From Streptomyces marispadix (GTDB lineage: Bacteria > Actinomycetota > Actinomycetes > Streptomycetales > Streptomycetaceae), in contig NZ_JAKWJU010000002.1 of the NCBI RefSeq assembly GCF_022524345.1, positions 5,446,001 to 5,510,000 of the forward strand: a stretch of DNA of 64,000 nt, in the 5' to 3' direction. The notes beneath the pieces were generated by a model. It saw only the letters and a program-made list of their open reading frames with translations, was not told where the DNA came from and did no database searches. Below are positions 1 through 7,389 of the stretch, one piece after another. The translations under genes were made by a program, and so were the position numbers. Positions within the stretch are counted from its first letter, which is position 1, and each line of letters starts with the position of its first letter.

Positions 1-43
1 GGGCGGCAAGCGCGGCCTGCGGAATTCGGGATGGCATGGGACC

Positions 44-388
44 TCACTTCGCGACGTCGGTGACCTGGAGCCACCGGGAATCCATCAGGTCGCGGACCAC
101 CCGCAGTGCCTCGGGGTCGTCCGGATCGGGGCGTTCTCCGGCCAGCAGCCGCCCCAGCAGCGCGGCGTCACGCTCGTCGCACTCGGCGAGCGCGAGCGTC
201 CTGCCGTGCAGCAGCACCGCACCGCCGTACGGAAGCCACGTCAGCCGTACGTCCGGGGCGAGCGCCAGGCCCTTCGCGGCGGCCGGAGGCGGCGACGAGG
301 ACGGAGACGACGGTGACGCTGACGGTGCCGGGGGCGACGGTGACGCCGAGGGCGACTGTGACGACGGATGAGAAGACGCAGGAGTCAT
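44..388 (-). CDS. PqqD/RRE-like small protein of the knottin-like RiPP locus
   Basis: About 114 residues. The first ~45 are a Ser/Pro/Ala-rich linker. The rest reads as a PqqD-like RiPP recognition element: a short beta stretch (VRLTWLPYGGAVLLHGRTLAL), then AECDERDAALLGRLLAGE and a helical end. In lasso-type pathways such a domain binds the precursor leader and presents it to the modifying enzymes. The start at 388 has GAAGGG about ten bases upstream; an ATG at 409 would overlap the preceding gene by 16 bp. It directly follows the asparagine-synthetase-like gene and is the last gene of the locus inside the window, only 43 bp from the edge, so transporter or protease genes may lie outside. The family call rests on pattern and context, because PqqD-like sequences are very diverged. 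Confidence 0.72.
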   Translation of the reverse strand: MTPASSHPSSQSPSASPSPPAPSASPSSPSSSPPPAAAKGLALAPDVRLTWLPYGGAVLLHGRTLALAECDERDAALLGRLLAGERPDPDDPEALRVVRDLMDSRWLQVTDVAK

Positions 389-393
389 CGGAG

Positions 394-1653
394 TCAGCCC
401 TTCAGCCATCGGTCGATCCACAGCAGTCGCAGCAGCGGCAGCGCCTGGTCCGTGCGGCCGGGGCTCTGCCGCAGCAGACCCGTCACGGTGTCCGCCTCGA
501 TGAGCCCCATGTCGGCGAGTGCGCTCTCCCGTTCCAGCTCGGCGACGACCTTCGCGCTCTCCCGGTGCAGATACGCGGCGGCTGCCAGGCGCAGGTCGTA
601 GGAGGACGAGGCACGGCGCAGCCCGCGCAGCCGGTGGCGGGCCACCGCACCCGTCAACGGCCTGTTGTTGCGGAAGACTCCGCGTGAGATGCGGCCCAGC
701 CGCTCGGCGGGGACGGCCTCCATCGCCGCCAGCACCGTCGGATCGGTGGCCGGGAAGACCGTCCCGTCCCAGGCGACCCGCTCGGTCACGCCCGCGTCGG
801 CCCGGCCCAGCAGCGGACCCAGGAAGTCCAGATGGTCCTTCCACACGGACAACGACGCCTGCTGGACGGTCTGTAGCGCCACACGTCCCTCGGCCGTCAT
901 GCCCGGCAGATCCCTGCGGCCCAGTGGAACCGGCGGGGGCGCGTCCGGCGGCTGAGCGTCCGCGGGCGCGTCCGGGGCGGGCTTGTCGCTGCGCACGACG
1001 CCCTGCTCCAGCAGCGCGGCGGCCTCCTCCAACCCGGAGAGCACACCGGAGAGATGGAACGGCTCGCATGTCAGCAGCCGCCAGTCGCGACGGCCCCTCG
1101 GTACGTCCGGGAGCTTCGCCGCCGTCAGGTCCTCCAGCAGCGCCGCCGAGACGAGCGGACGCCCGGCGGCCTCGGTGAGGGCCGCCGCGATCCTGCGCGG
1201 GAAGACCACGTCCGGCAGCGGGGGCGTCAGTCCGCCGAGGGGCACGCTGTGGTGGTCCAGCAGCCCGTACACGTCGAGCGGCACCCGCTGTACGTCGAGC
1301 CCCGGCACGGCGGCGAGTGCGGGCCGCTCGCCGGGCAGGCCCAACTCCGCGTGCATCAGCGGCGGCCGGTGTCCCGCGCTCAGCGCGGCCACGGCCACGA
1401 AGGCCGACGAAAGCCCTCCGCCGTAGGCGATCGCATAGCCGCCGGGGATGCCGTCCAGCACGTCGGCGACGGCGCTCAGCAGCCCAGGAGGCTCCTGCGG
1501 GAGCGCGGGCCGCCGCCTGGTGACTCCGGCGCCGTCGGCCCGTACGCTCACCGAGGCGCCCAGGGACAGGCGCCGCACCCCGGGCAGGGACGTGGCGTCC
1601 GGCGGCGGTGCCAGGCCGTGCACCAGCGCCAGCAGGGTGCCCGCGCCCGGCAC
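394..1653 (-). CDS. Asparagine-synthetase-like (lasso cyclase-like) protein, 5' end probably frameshifted
   Basis: Resembles the C-terminal ATP-pyrophosphatase part of asparagine synthetase/lasso cyclases, which activate a side-chain carboxylate as an AMP ester. The loop expected to read SGGxDSS reads YGGGLSSAF here, so the Asp is missing and normal chemistry is doubtful. The first in-frame start after the upstream gene is the GTG at 1653, but cyclase-like sequence (FYRLAPGRLEW, FTDGTGRD) is encoded further upstream in the same frame. A better GTG at 1874, with GGAAGGGAAG before it and overlapping the upstream stop codon, lies in another frame. One base appears to be missing near 1785-1815, inside a doubled 9-bp repeat. 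The intact gene was probably 394-1874. It sits between the B2-like and PqqD-like genes. Confidence 0.75.
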   Translation of the reverse strand: MPGAGTLLALVHGLAPPPDATSLPGVRRLSLGASVSVRADGAGVTRRRPALPQEPPGLLSAVADVLDGIPGGYAIAYGGGLSSAFVAVAALSAGHRPPLMHAELGLPGERPALAAVPGLDVQRVPLDVYGLLDHHSVPLGGLTPPLPDVVFPRRIAAALTEAAGRPLVSAALLEDLTAAKLPDVPRGRRDWRLLTCEPFHLSGVLSGLEEAAALLEQGVVRSDKPAPDAPADAQPPDAPPPVPLGRRDLPGMTAEGRVALQTVQQASLSVWKDHLDFLGPLLGRADAGVTERVAWDGTVFPATDPTVLAAMEAVPAERLGRISRGVFRNNRPLTGAVARHRLRGLRRASSSYDLRLAAAAYLHRESAKVVAELERESALADMGLIEADTVTGLLRQSPGRTDQALPLLRLLWIDRWLKG

Positions 1654-1867
1654 GTCCCGGCCGGTGCCGTCCGTGAAGTCCCGCGCGTTCTCGCTCCATT
1701 CGAGGCGGCCGGGCGCCAGGCGGTAGAAGACGTCGCCCGCGCCGAGTCCGCCGCGGGTGAGGGTGAAGCCGCGTGTGAGCCGGCCTCCACCGTCACCCCG
1801 GTCACCCCGGTCCGCTGCCGCGGCGGCGTGCAGTGCACCGCGCCGTCCCCTTCGGCGGTCACGACGT

Positions 1868-2266
1868 TCAGCACAGTGCTTCCCTTCCGCCCGTACTCAG
1901 CACCTCGGTGTACTCCTCCCGTACCGGCAGCGACGTGGTCAGCACGGCACTGCCGCACTGCGTCCACGCGTAGAAGCCGCCGGGTGCGACCGTGGGCGCC
2001 GTCTCACGTCCCAGATGGAACGAGGCGGGAAAGCCAAGCGAACGAAGCCCGTGGGTGATGAACAACGCGTCCTCGACCGGGTCGAGAAAACCCATCAGCA
2101 GTCTTTCCGCGATCCGCAGCCGGGCGACCGCGAGCGGCGCGCCCCTCGCCGATCCACGGGTACTCCCTTGCAGCGGTGGCCAATTCAGCTCGTAGGTTCC
2201 GCCGTCGCGGCGCGACGATTCCACGAATTCCCGCGCGCTGCGCGCGGCCTTCCAGAGTCCCAGCAT
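1868..2266 (-). CDS. Lasso B2-like (McjB C-terminal/transglutaminase-like) protein lacking the catalytic triad
   Basis: 132 residues. The central part (LRIAERLLMGFLDPVEDAL, then LRSLGFPASFHLGRE, then GGFYAWTQCGSAVLTTS) follows the layout of lasso-peptide B2 leader proteases: helix beginning with the nucleophile Cys, arginine-rich strand, HAW motif, strand with Asp. The Cys position is Asp (EDAL), the His of HAW is Tyr (FYAW), and the final Asp position is Thr. It therefore keeps the fold but probably not the protease activity; a scaffolding role is an inference. The ATG at 2266 is preceded by GGGGGCAGGGAA. The gene lies 128 bp downstream of the precursor and overlaps the probable GTG start of the asparagine-synthetase-like gene. 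Confidence 0.68.
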   Translation of the reverse strand: MLGLWKAARSAREFVESSRRDGGTYELNWPPLQGSTRGSARGAPLAVARLRIAERLLMGFLDPVEDALFITHGLRSLGFPASFHLGRETAPTVAPGGFYAWTQCGSAVLTTSLPVREEYTEVLSTGGREALC

Positions 2267-2320
2267 TTCCCTGCCCCCAATGCGTCCCCGTGAGAACCGG
2301 GAAGGGAATGCCCGGTCCCT

Positions 2321-2344
2321 CCCCGCCGGCGGACCCCGCCGGGG
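2321..2344 (-). terminator. GC-rich hairpin between precursor and processing genes
   Basis: A run of CCCCGCCGGCGG is followed closely by CCGCCGGGG, forming a strong hairpin with a small bulge in the 128-bp gap after the precursor stop codon. In RiPP loci a hairpin here often gives partial termination, so that precursor mRNA exceeds enzyme mRNA. That role is inferred from position. Confidence 0.4.
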
Positions 2345-2394
2345 CGCACGGCGTACTGCCGTCGCCCCGGCGGGACCGGTTCACCTGCGGAGCG

Positions 2395-2631
2395 TCAGCC
2401 CTGCAAGTAGCAGTGGAACCACTCGCAGATCAGCCCGTGGCAGCACTGCGAGTCCCAGGCGCAGGACTCGTAGCGAGGCACACAGGCCTCCTCGACGGCG
2501 GTCGCCTCGGCGTGCAGATGCTGCTGCATTCCGTTTCCGGCGAGCCGCTCGGAAAGAGACGTCGCAGACATGACTTCCCCCAACTCGGGTTTCCGGACCG
2601 CCTGTTGGCCGTCCTCTTGACCCGACGACAT
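2395..2631 (-). CDS. Knottin-like cysteine-rich RiPP precursor peptide
   Basis: 78-residue precursor. The last ~29 residues contain all six cysteines, spaced C-x6-C-x5-C-C-x4-C-x4-C, then four residues to the stop. This is the inhibitor-cystine-knot pattern of spider and plant knottins and is rare in bacteria. The 49-residue leader is acidic, Cys-free and ends AVEEA. It contains VRKPELGEV, which lines up with the Y-x-x-P-x-L leader motif that lasso RRE proteins bind (Tyr replaced by Val). That motif supports the start at 2631 (GGGGGTG just upstream) over an internal ATG at 2571, which also has a good ribosome binding site. The core lacks the Gly1 and Asp/Glu7-9 ring residues of a lasso peptide, so disulphide folding is more likely. 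Three modification-type genes follow. Confidence 0.72.
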   Translation of the reverse strand: MSSGQEDGQQAVRKPELGEVMSATSLSERLAGNGMQQHLHAEATAVEEACVPRYESCAWDSQCCHGLICEWFHCYLQG

Positions 2632-2864
2632 CACACCCCCGACAGGCTGGACAAACATTTCAAGAATGCTGGAAGAACGAGGAAACGGCGGCCTGGAGGA
2701 GCGATGAATCGTTCGCTGAATGTGCGGCGGGCACACAAATGCCGGGACGTCGATCCCGGCTCGATCGAGCCGGTCTGACAGGGCCGAATGCCGCCCGCCC
2801 GAGACCCGGCCGGACATTCGACTGCCGGCCGGGGCGGCGGCGTCTGCCGCCGCGCTCCCGGAGT

Positions 2865-3842
2865 TCAGCCCCGGCGGCGCGGATTGCTGCGCGGTCTGAG
2901 CGTGGTGATCGGCGCGGCCGGGGCGGGCAGCCGGTCACCGTCGTAGCCTTCCACGCTGCCGAACCTGTCGGCGGAGCGCTGCCACTCCTCCCGTGCCTGA
3001 AGGATCTCCTCGTGGCTGCGGGCGACGAAGTTCCACCACATCACGATCTCCTCCTCGAACGGAGTGCCGCCGAGCAGAACCGCGCGGGCCGTCGCGTCGG
3101 TGGTGTTCGTGAGCGTCAGCGACGCGTTTCCCGGCCCCAGGTAGCCGAGTTGACGCGGGCGCAGCACGGTTCCGGCGGCCTCGACGTCGCCGAGATCGAC
3201 CAGCAGGCCGTGCTCGAAGCCGGGGTCGACCGCAAGGGTGGTGGACGCCCCCGGCTCCAGGGTGACTTCGGCTCCGAGCAGCGGGCTGAAGACCGGCACG
3301 GGTGAGACCTCGCCCGCCAGCGCCCCGAGGAAGACCCTGGCTTCGCCGCCGTCGAGCGGCACCGGCCGCGGCACGTGGTGGTGGAAGTCCCGTGCGGTGT
3401 ACCGGTGTTCACCGGGCAGGGCCACCCAGAGCTGCACACCGTGCAGAACGGCGGTGCGTTCCGTGGAGACCTCGGAGTGGCTGATTCCGAGGCCGCCGGT
3501 CATGAGGTTCAGCTCGCCGGGCCGTACGAGGGCATGCGTGCCGAGACTGTCGCGGTGCTCGATCTCGCCCTCGAAGAGCCAGCTCACCGTCTGAAGACCC
3601 GTGTGCGGATGCGGGGCGACGTCCATGCCGCCCGTCACGGACACGTCGTCGGGCCCGTAGTGGTCGGCGAAGCACCATGCGCCGATCAGGGTCCGGGCCC
3701 GCTGCGGCAGGGTGCGCCGCACCGTCATCGCTCTCGGACCGCCCAGTGGCACGTCCCGCGCGGTGAGGACCTCCATATGCGTGCGTGGCCCGCCGCCCGG
3801 AGCGCAGAGGATCTCCGACGGATCGGTCTCGGTGCTGCTCAC
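2865..3842 (-). CDS. Pirin family protein
   Basis: 325-residue bicupin of the pirin family, cytoplasmic Fe(II) proteins, some of which act as quercetinases or redox sensors. The N-terminal cupin contains the metal-binding block around DVAPHPHTGLQTVSWLFEG, followed by EIEHRDSLG and LMTGGLGISHSE. The C-terminal pirin domain has LLGGTPFEEEIVMWWNFVA, also a family hallmark. The GTG start at 3842 has GGGAGG ten bases upstream; an in-frame Met (MEVLTARD) 24 residues later could be an alternative. It is divergent from the FAD oxidoreductase gene and 233 bp upstream of the knottin-like precursor on the same strand, so it is probably a separate transcription unit. Confidence 0.92.
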   Translation of the reverse strand: MSSTETDPSEILCAPGGGPRTHMEVLTARDVPLGGPRAMTVRRTLPQRARTLIGAWCFADHYGPDDVSVTGGMDVAPHPHTGLQTVSWLFEGEIEHRDSLGTHALVRPGELNLMTGGLGISHSEVSTERTAVLHGVQLWVALPGEHRYTARDFHHHVPRPVPLDGGEARVFLGALAGEVSPVPVFSPLLGAEVTLEPGASTTLAVDPGFEHGLLVDLGDVEAAGTVLRPRQLGYLGPGNASLTLTNTTDATARAVLLGGTPFEEEIVMWWNFVARSHEEILQAREEWQRSADRFGSVEGYDGDRLPAPAAPITTLRPRSNPRRRG

Positions 3843-4053
3843 CGTGCGAACCTCCCGTAGACGTCCGGGCCTTGGCGCCGCCGTGGCGCCGGGCCTGACC
3901 AGCCCTTGACCAGCCCTGGACCGGCTCTTCGATGATGGCAGACGGTGTCGTAAGGGCGCTGGGCCGCCGGGCCGAGGCGCCCGTCCGTCCGCCCGCGCCC
4001 GCATGTGTACGTACCGGCTCGCGCGCCGGAGACCGACCCGAGAGGCAGGGAAC

Positions 4054-5736
4054 GTGACCGAGGTTGGATGCGACGTCCTCGTCGTGGGCGGCGGACTGGG
4101 AGGCGTGGCCGCGGCTCTCGCCGTGTGCCGTGCGGGCCGTACCGCCGTGCTCAGCGAACCGACCGCCTGGCTGGGAGGCCAGTCGACCAGCCAGGCCGTG
4201 CCGCCGGACGAGCACCCGTGGATCGAGCAGTTCGGCTGCACCGCCTCCTACCGGCAGTGGCGGGAAGGCGTCCGCGACTACTACCGGCGCAACTACCCGC
4301 TGACTCCGGCCGCACGCGCCGACCGCAGCCTCAACCCGGGCGCGGGACGGGTCAGCAAGCTCTGCCATGAACCGAGGGTCGCCCTCGCGGTCATCGAGGC
4401 GATGCTCGCCCCGTACCGGGCGTCGGGCAGGCTCACCGTGCTGCTGGGGTACGCGCCCGCCGCCGCGCACACCGACGGCGACGCCGTACGGGCGGTGGAG
4501 CTGCGGGAGACCGGCACCGTCACACCCGTCGCCTCCGTCACGCCCGCCACACCCGGCACACCCGGCACCGGCACCGGCACTGAGCCCGGCGTCTCCGTGA
4601 CCGTCACCGCCGACTACGTACTCGACGCCACGGAGGGCGGGGACCTGCTGCCGCTGACCGGCACCGAGTACATCACCGGAGCCGAGAGCCATGAGCAGCA
4701 CGGCGAGCCCTCCGCGCCCGCTGTCGCCGACCCCGCCGACATGCAGGGGATCACCGTCTGCTTCGCCCTCGACCACAGGGCGGGCGAGAACCACGTGATC
4801 GACCGACCCGACGGCTACGGCTTCTGGCGCGACTACCGCCCGGACTTCTGGCCGGGCCCGCTGCTGGGCTGGACGGCACCCGACCCCGCGACGCTGCTTC
4901 CCTTCGAGCGCACCTTCGACCCCAATCCCGCCGAGCCCGACGGCCCGCTCTCCCCCGACCAGTGCGAGGACCGCGGCGACAAGCCCCTGTGGCTCTTCCG
5001 CCGCATCGTGAGCCGCAACAACCATGCGGCGGGCGCCTTCGACTCCGACGTCACGCTCGTCAACTGGCCCATGAACGACTACTGGCTGGGCAACGTCGTC
5101 GAGGTGGACGAGGCGGAGGCGTCCCGCCACATCGAGCAGGCCGGACAGCTCTCGCTCAGCCTGCTGTACTGGATGCAGACGGAGGCCCCGCGTGCCGACG
5201 GCGGCACCGGCTTCCCCGGGCTGCGGCTGCGCCCCGACGTCACCGGCACCCGCGACGGTCTCGCCATGGCCCCCTACATACGCGAATCGCGCCGCATCGA
5301 GGCGGTCACGACCGTCACAGAGAACGACGTGTCGCTCGCGCTGCGCGGGGAGCGAGGAGCCACCCCGCACGAGGACTCCGTCGGCGTCGGCAGCTACCGC
5401 ATCGATCTGCACCCCTCCACCGGCGGCCGGAACTACATCGATGTGGGCTGCCTGCCGTTCCGGATACCGCTGGGCGCGCTGCTGCCCGTGAGGATGCGCA
5501 ATCTGCTGCCCGCGGCGAAGAACATCGGCACCACCCACATCACCACCGGCTGCTACCGGCTGCATCCCGTCGAGTGGAACGCCGGGGAGGCGGCCGGAGC
5601 CCTGGCCGCGCACTGTCTGACGCGGAACGTGGAGCCGCACCAGGTGCACGGCACTCCTGGGCTGCTGGCGGACTTCCAGGCCGAACTGGTGCGGCAGGGC
5701 TTCGAGTTGGCATGGCCCGAGGTGAAGGGGTACTGA
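4054..5736 (+). CDS. FAD-dependent oxidoreductase (PF12831-like)
   Basis: 560 residues. An N-terminal Rossmann motif (DVLVVGGGLGGVAAALA) and AWLGGQSTSQ match the FAD-dependent oxidoreductase family that includes proteins labelled xanthan lyase-like. Near the C-terminus, NLLPAAKNIGTTHITTGCYRLHPVEWNAGEAAGALAA-type sequence is the usual FAD-closing segment. A Thr/Pro/Gly-rich insertion (around residues 155-185) is low complexity. The GTG at 4054 follows GAGGCAGGG and is preferred over an in-frame ATG at 4003. It is the first gene of a plus-strand set with the ATP-grasp and CocE-type genes. Substrate unknown; no signal peptide. Confidence 0.85.
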   Translation: MTEVGCDVLVVGGGLGGVAAALAVCRAGRTAVLSEPTAWLGGQSTSQAVPPDEHPWIEQFGCTASYRQWREGVRDYYRRNYPLTPAARADRSLNPGAGRVSKLCHEPRVALAVIEAMLAPYRASGRLTVLLGYAPAAAHTDGDAVRAVELRETGTVTPVASVTPATPGTPGTGTGTEPGVSVTVTADYVLDATEGGDLLPLTGTEYITGAESHEQHGEPSAPAVADPADMQGITVCFALDHRAGENHVIDRPDGYGFWRDYRPDFWPGPLLGWTAPDPATLLPFERTFDPNPAEPDGPLSPDQCEDRGDKPLWLFRRIVSRNNHAAGAFDSDVTLVNWPMNDYWLGNVVEVDEAEASRHIEQAGQLSLSLLYWMQTEAPRADGGTGFPGLRLRPDVTGTRDGLAMAPYIRESRRIEAVTTVTENDVSLALRGERGATPHEDSVGVGSYRIDLHPSTGGRNYIDVGCLPFRIPLGALLPVRMRNLLPAAKNIGTTHITTGCYRLHPVEWNAGEAAGALAAHCLTRNVEPHQVHGTPGLLADFQAELVRQGFELAWPEVKGY

Positions 5737-6099
5737 CGGTGACGTCGGGGGCGGCGAAGGCGAGTACGCCGAGGGTCCCCGCCAGGACGCCGGGAGCAGC
5801 GACAGGCCCCGACAGGCCCCGGCAAGCCCCGACGGGCAATGGCACGCCCTGCTCCCGGCTGATCCGCGATCTTCCCGGCGTCGGCGTCGTATCCGTCGCC
5901 GTCGCCGGTGCCGGAGGTGGCGGCCCCCGCCCCCGACCTGGCTGATCTCTGGCGCCGGGGGACACGTCGGCGCCGCCCGCCGCCCGCCAGCCGACTCCTT
6001 CCGGACCGTCCGTCCCCACCGGTCCCGCCGCGCACCGGCCGTCCGCCCCCGGACCGTACCGTCCGGACTAACGCACGCCCTCGCGGTTACCCGGAGGCC

Positions 6100-7389
6100 A
6101 TGTCCGCAAGGCCGGTGAACGTTTTCGTACTCGGACTGGACGAGCGCAACCGTGAGCTTCTGCACGACCTGCCTCATCAGTCCGCGTACCGCTTCCATGG
6201 GCTGCTCGGCCGTGAGGAACTACAGAGCGGCGGCACGGTGCCGATGCGCGGACTGCTGGAGGAGGCCGAGAGCAGGCTGGCGGCGTTCGACGGGCCGATC
6301 GACGCGATCGTGGGCTACTGGGACTTTCCGGTGAGTTCGATGGTGCCGCTGCTGTGCGAACGCCACGGGCTGCCCTCGGCGTCGCTGGAGTCCGTCGTCA
6401 AGTGCGAGCACAAGTACTGGAGCAGGCTCGAACAGCGGAAGGTGTGCGACGCGCACCCCGCGTTCGCCCTCGTGGATCTCGAAGACCCGTCGCCGCCGCC
6501 GGCGCTGGACTTCCCGATGTGGCTCAAGCCGGTGAAGTCCCGCTCCTCCGAACTGGCCTTCCAGGTGGACGACGCGGAGCAGTTCGCGGAGGCCGCCGCC
6601 CGCATCCGGGACGGCGTACCGGGAGTGGGGAAGGCGTTCGACCAGGTGCTCTCGCTCCTCGACCTGCCCCCGGTGATCGAGGAGGCCGGAGGCCAGGCCG
6701 CTCTCGCGGAGGAGGAGGCCCACGGCCACGAGCTGACCGTGGAGGGCTACTGCCTCGACGGCACCGCCCATGTCTACGGAGTGGTCGACTCCGTGCTGTA
6801 TCCGGGCACGTCGAGCTTCCTGCGCTACCAGTACCCGTCGTCGGTGCCCCCCGAGGTCGCCGAGCGGCTGATCGAGGTCTCCCGCCGCGTCGCTCTCCAA
6901 ATGGGCCTGGACCACTCGACGTTCAACATCGAGTACTTCTGGGACCCCGAGCGGGACCGCATCGACATCGTGGAGGTCAACCCCAGGCTCTCCCAGTCGC
7001 ACGCCCCGCTCTTCGAGTACGTCGACGGCCTGCCCAACCATCACTGCATGGTCAGCCTCGGGCTCGGCCGTGACCCCCGGCTGCCGTACCGGGAGGGCCC
7101 GTACCGCATCGCCGGCAAGTGGTTCCTGCGGCGCTTCTCCGACGCATACGTACGGAGCACCCCCGGCCCCGACGACATCGCCAGGGTCGAGCGGGAGGTG
7201 CCCGGAACCATCATCGACATCGTCGCCAAGGAGGGCGGGCGGCTGTCCGGACTGCCGATGCAGGACAGCTACAGCTACGAGCTGGCGGCCCTGTACATCG
7301 GGGCCGACGACGAGCAGGGGCTGGAAGAGAAGTACCGACGCTGCGTGGAACTGCTGCCGTTCGAACTCGACGATCAGGAGAGTGCGTGA
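6100..7389 (+). CDS. ATP-grasp enzyme (carboxylate-amine ligase type)
   Basis: 429 residues. The early part resembles a pre-ATP-grasp domain, then KCEHKYWSRL and FPMWLKPVKSRSSELAF give the ATP-binding lysines. GHELTVEGYC, then FNIEYFWD and DIVEVNPRLSQSHAPLFEY carry the Mg-ATP acidic residues and the conserved N-P-R of ATP-grasp ligases. Such enzymes join a carboxylate to an amine or thiol via an acyl phosphate. CCGGAGG precedes the ATG at 6100; the longer in-frame reading to 5908 is low-complexity noise. Its stop codon overlaps the GTG of the next gene (GTGA), indicating translational coupling to the CocE-type hydrolase. Substrates are not evident. Confidence 0.85.
   Translation: MSARPVNVFVLGLDERNRELLHDLPHQSAYRFHGLLGREELQSGGTVPMRGLLEEAESRLAAFDGPIDAIVGYWDFPVSSMVPLLCERHGLPSASLESVVKCEHKYWSRLEQRKVCDAHPAFALVDLEDPSPPPALDFPMWLKPVKSRSSELAFQVDDAEQFAEAAARIRDGVPGVGKAFDQVLSLLDLPPVIEEAGGQAALAEEEAHGHELTVEGYCLDGTAHVYGVVDSVLYPGTSSFLRYQYPSSVPPEVAERLIEVSRRVALQMGLDHSTFNIEYFWDPERDRIDIVEVNPRLSQSHAPLFEYVDGLPNHHCMVSLGLGRDPRLPYREGPYRIAGKWFLRRFSDAYVRSTPGPDDIARVEREVPGTIIDIVAKEGGRLSGLPMQDSYSYELAALYIGADDEQGLEEKYRRCVELLPFELDDQESA

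Noticed and set aside
44..1699. A 551-residue minus-strand reading starting MERERAGLHG
   Set aside because: Only its last ~115 residues are real (the PqqD-like protein); the rest is the shadow frame of the asparagine-synthetase-like gene.
2395..2817. Longer 140-residue version of the knottin precursor
   Set aside because: The added N-terminus is Arg/Ser-rich with poor codon bias, and the start at 2631 has both a ribosome binding site and a leader-like sequence.
3409..6198. A 929-residue minus-strand frame overlapping the pirin and FAD genes
   Set aside because: Low-complexity composition; both genes beneath it have clear families.
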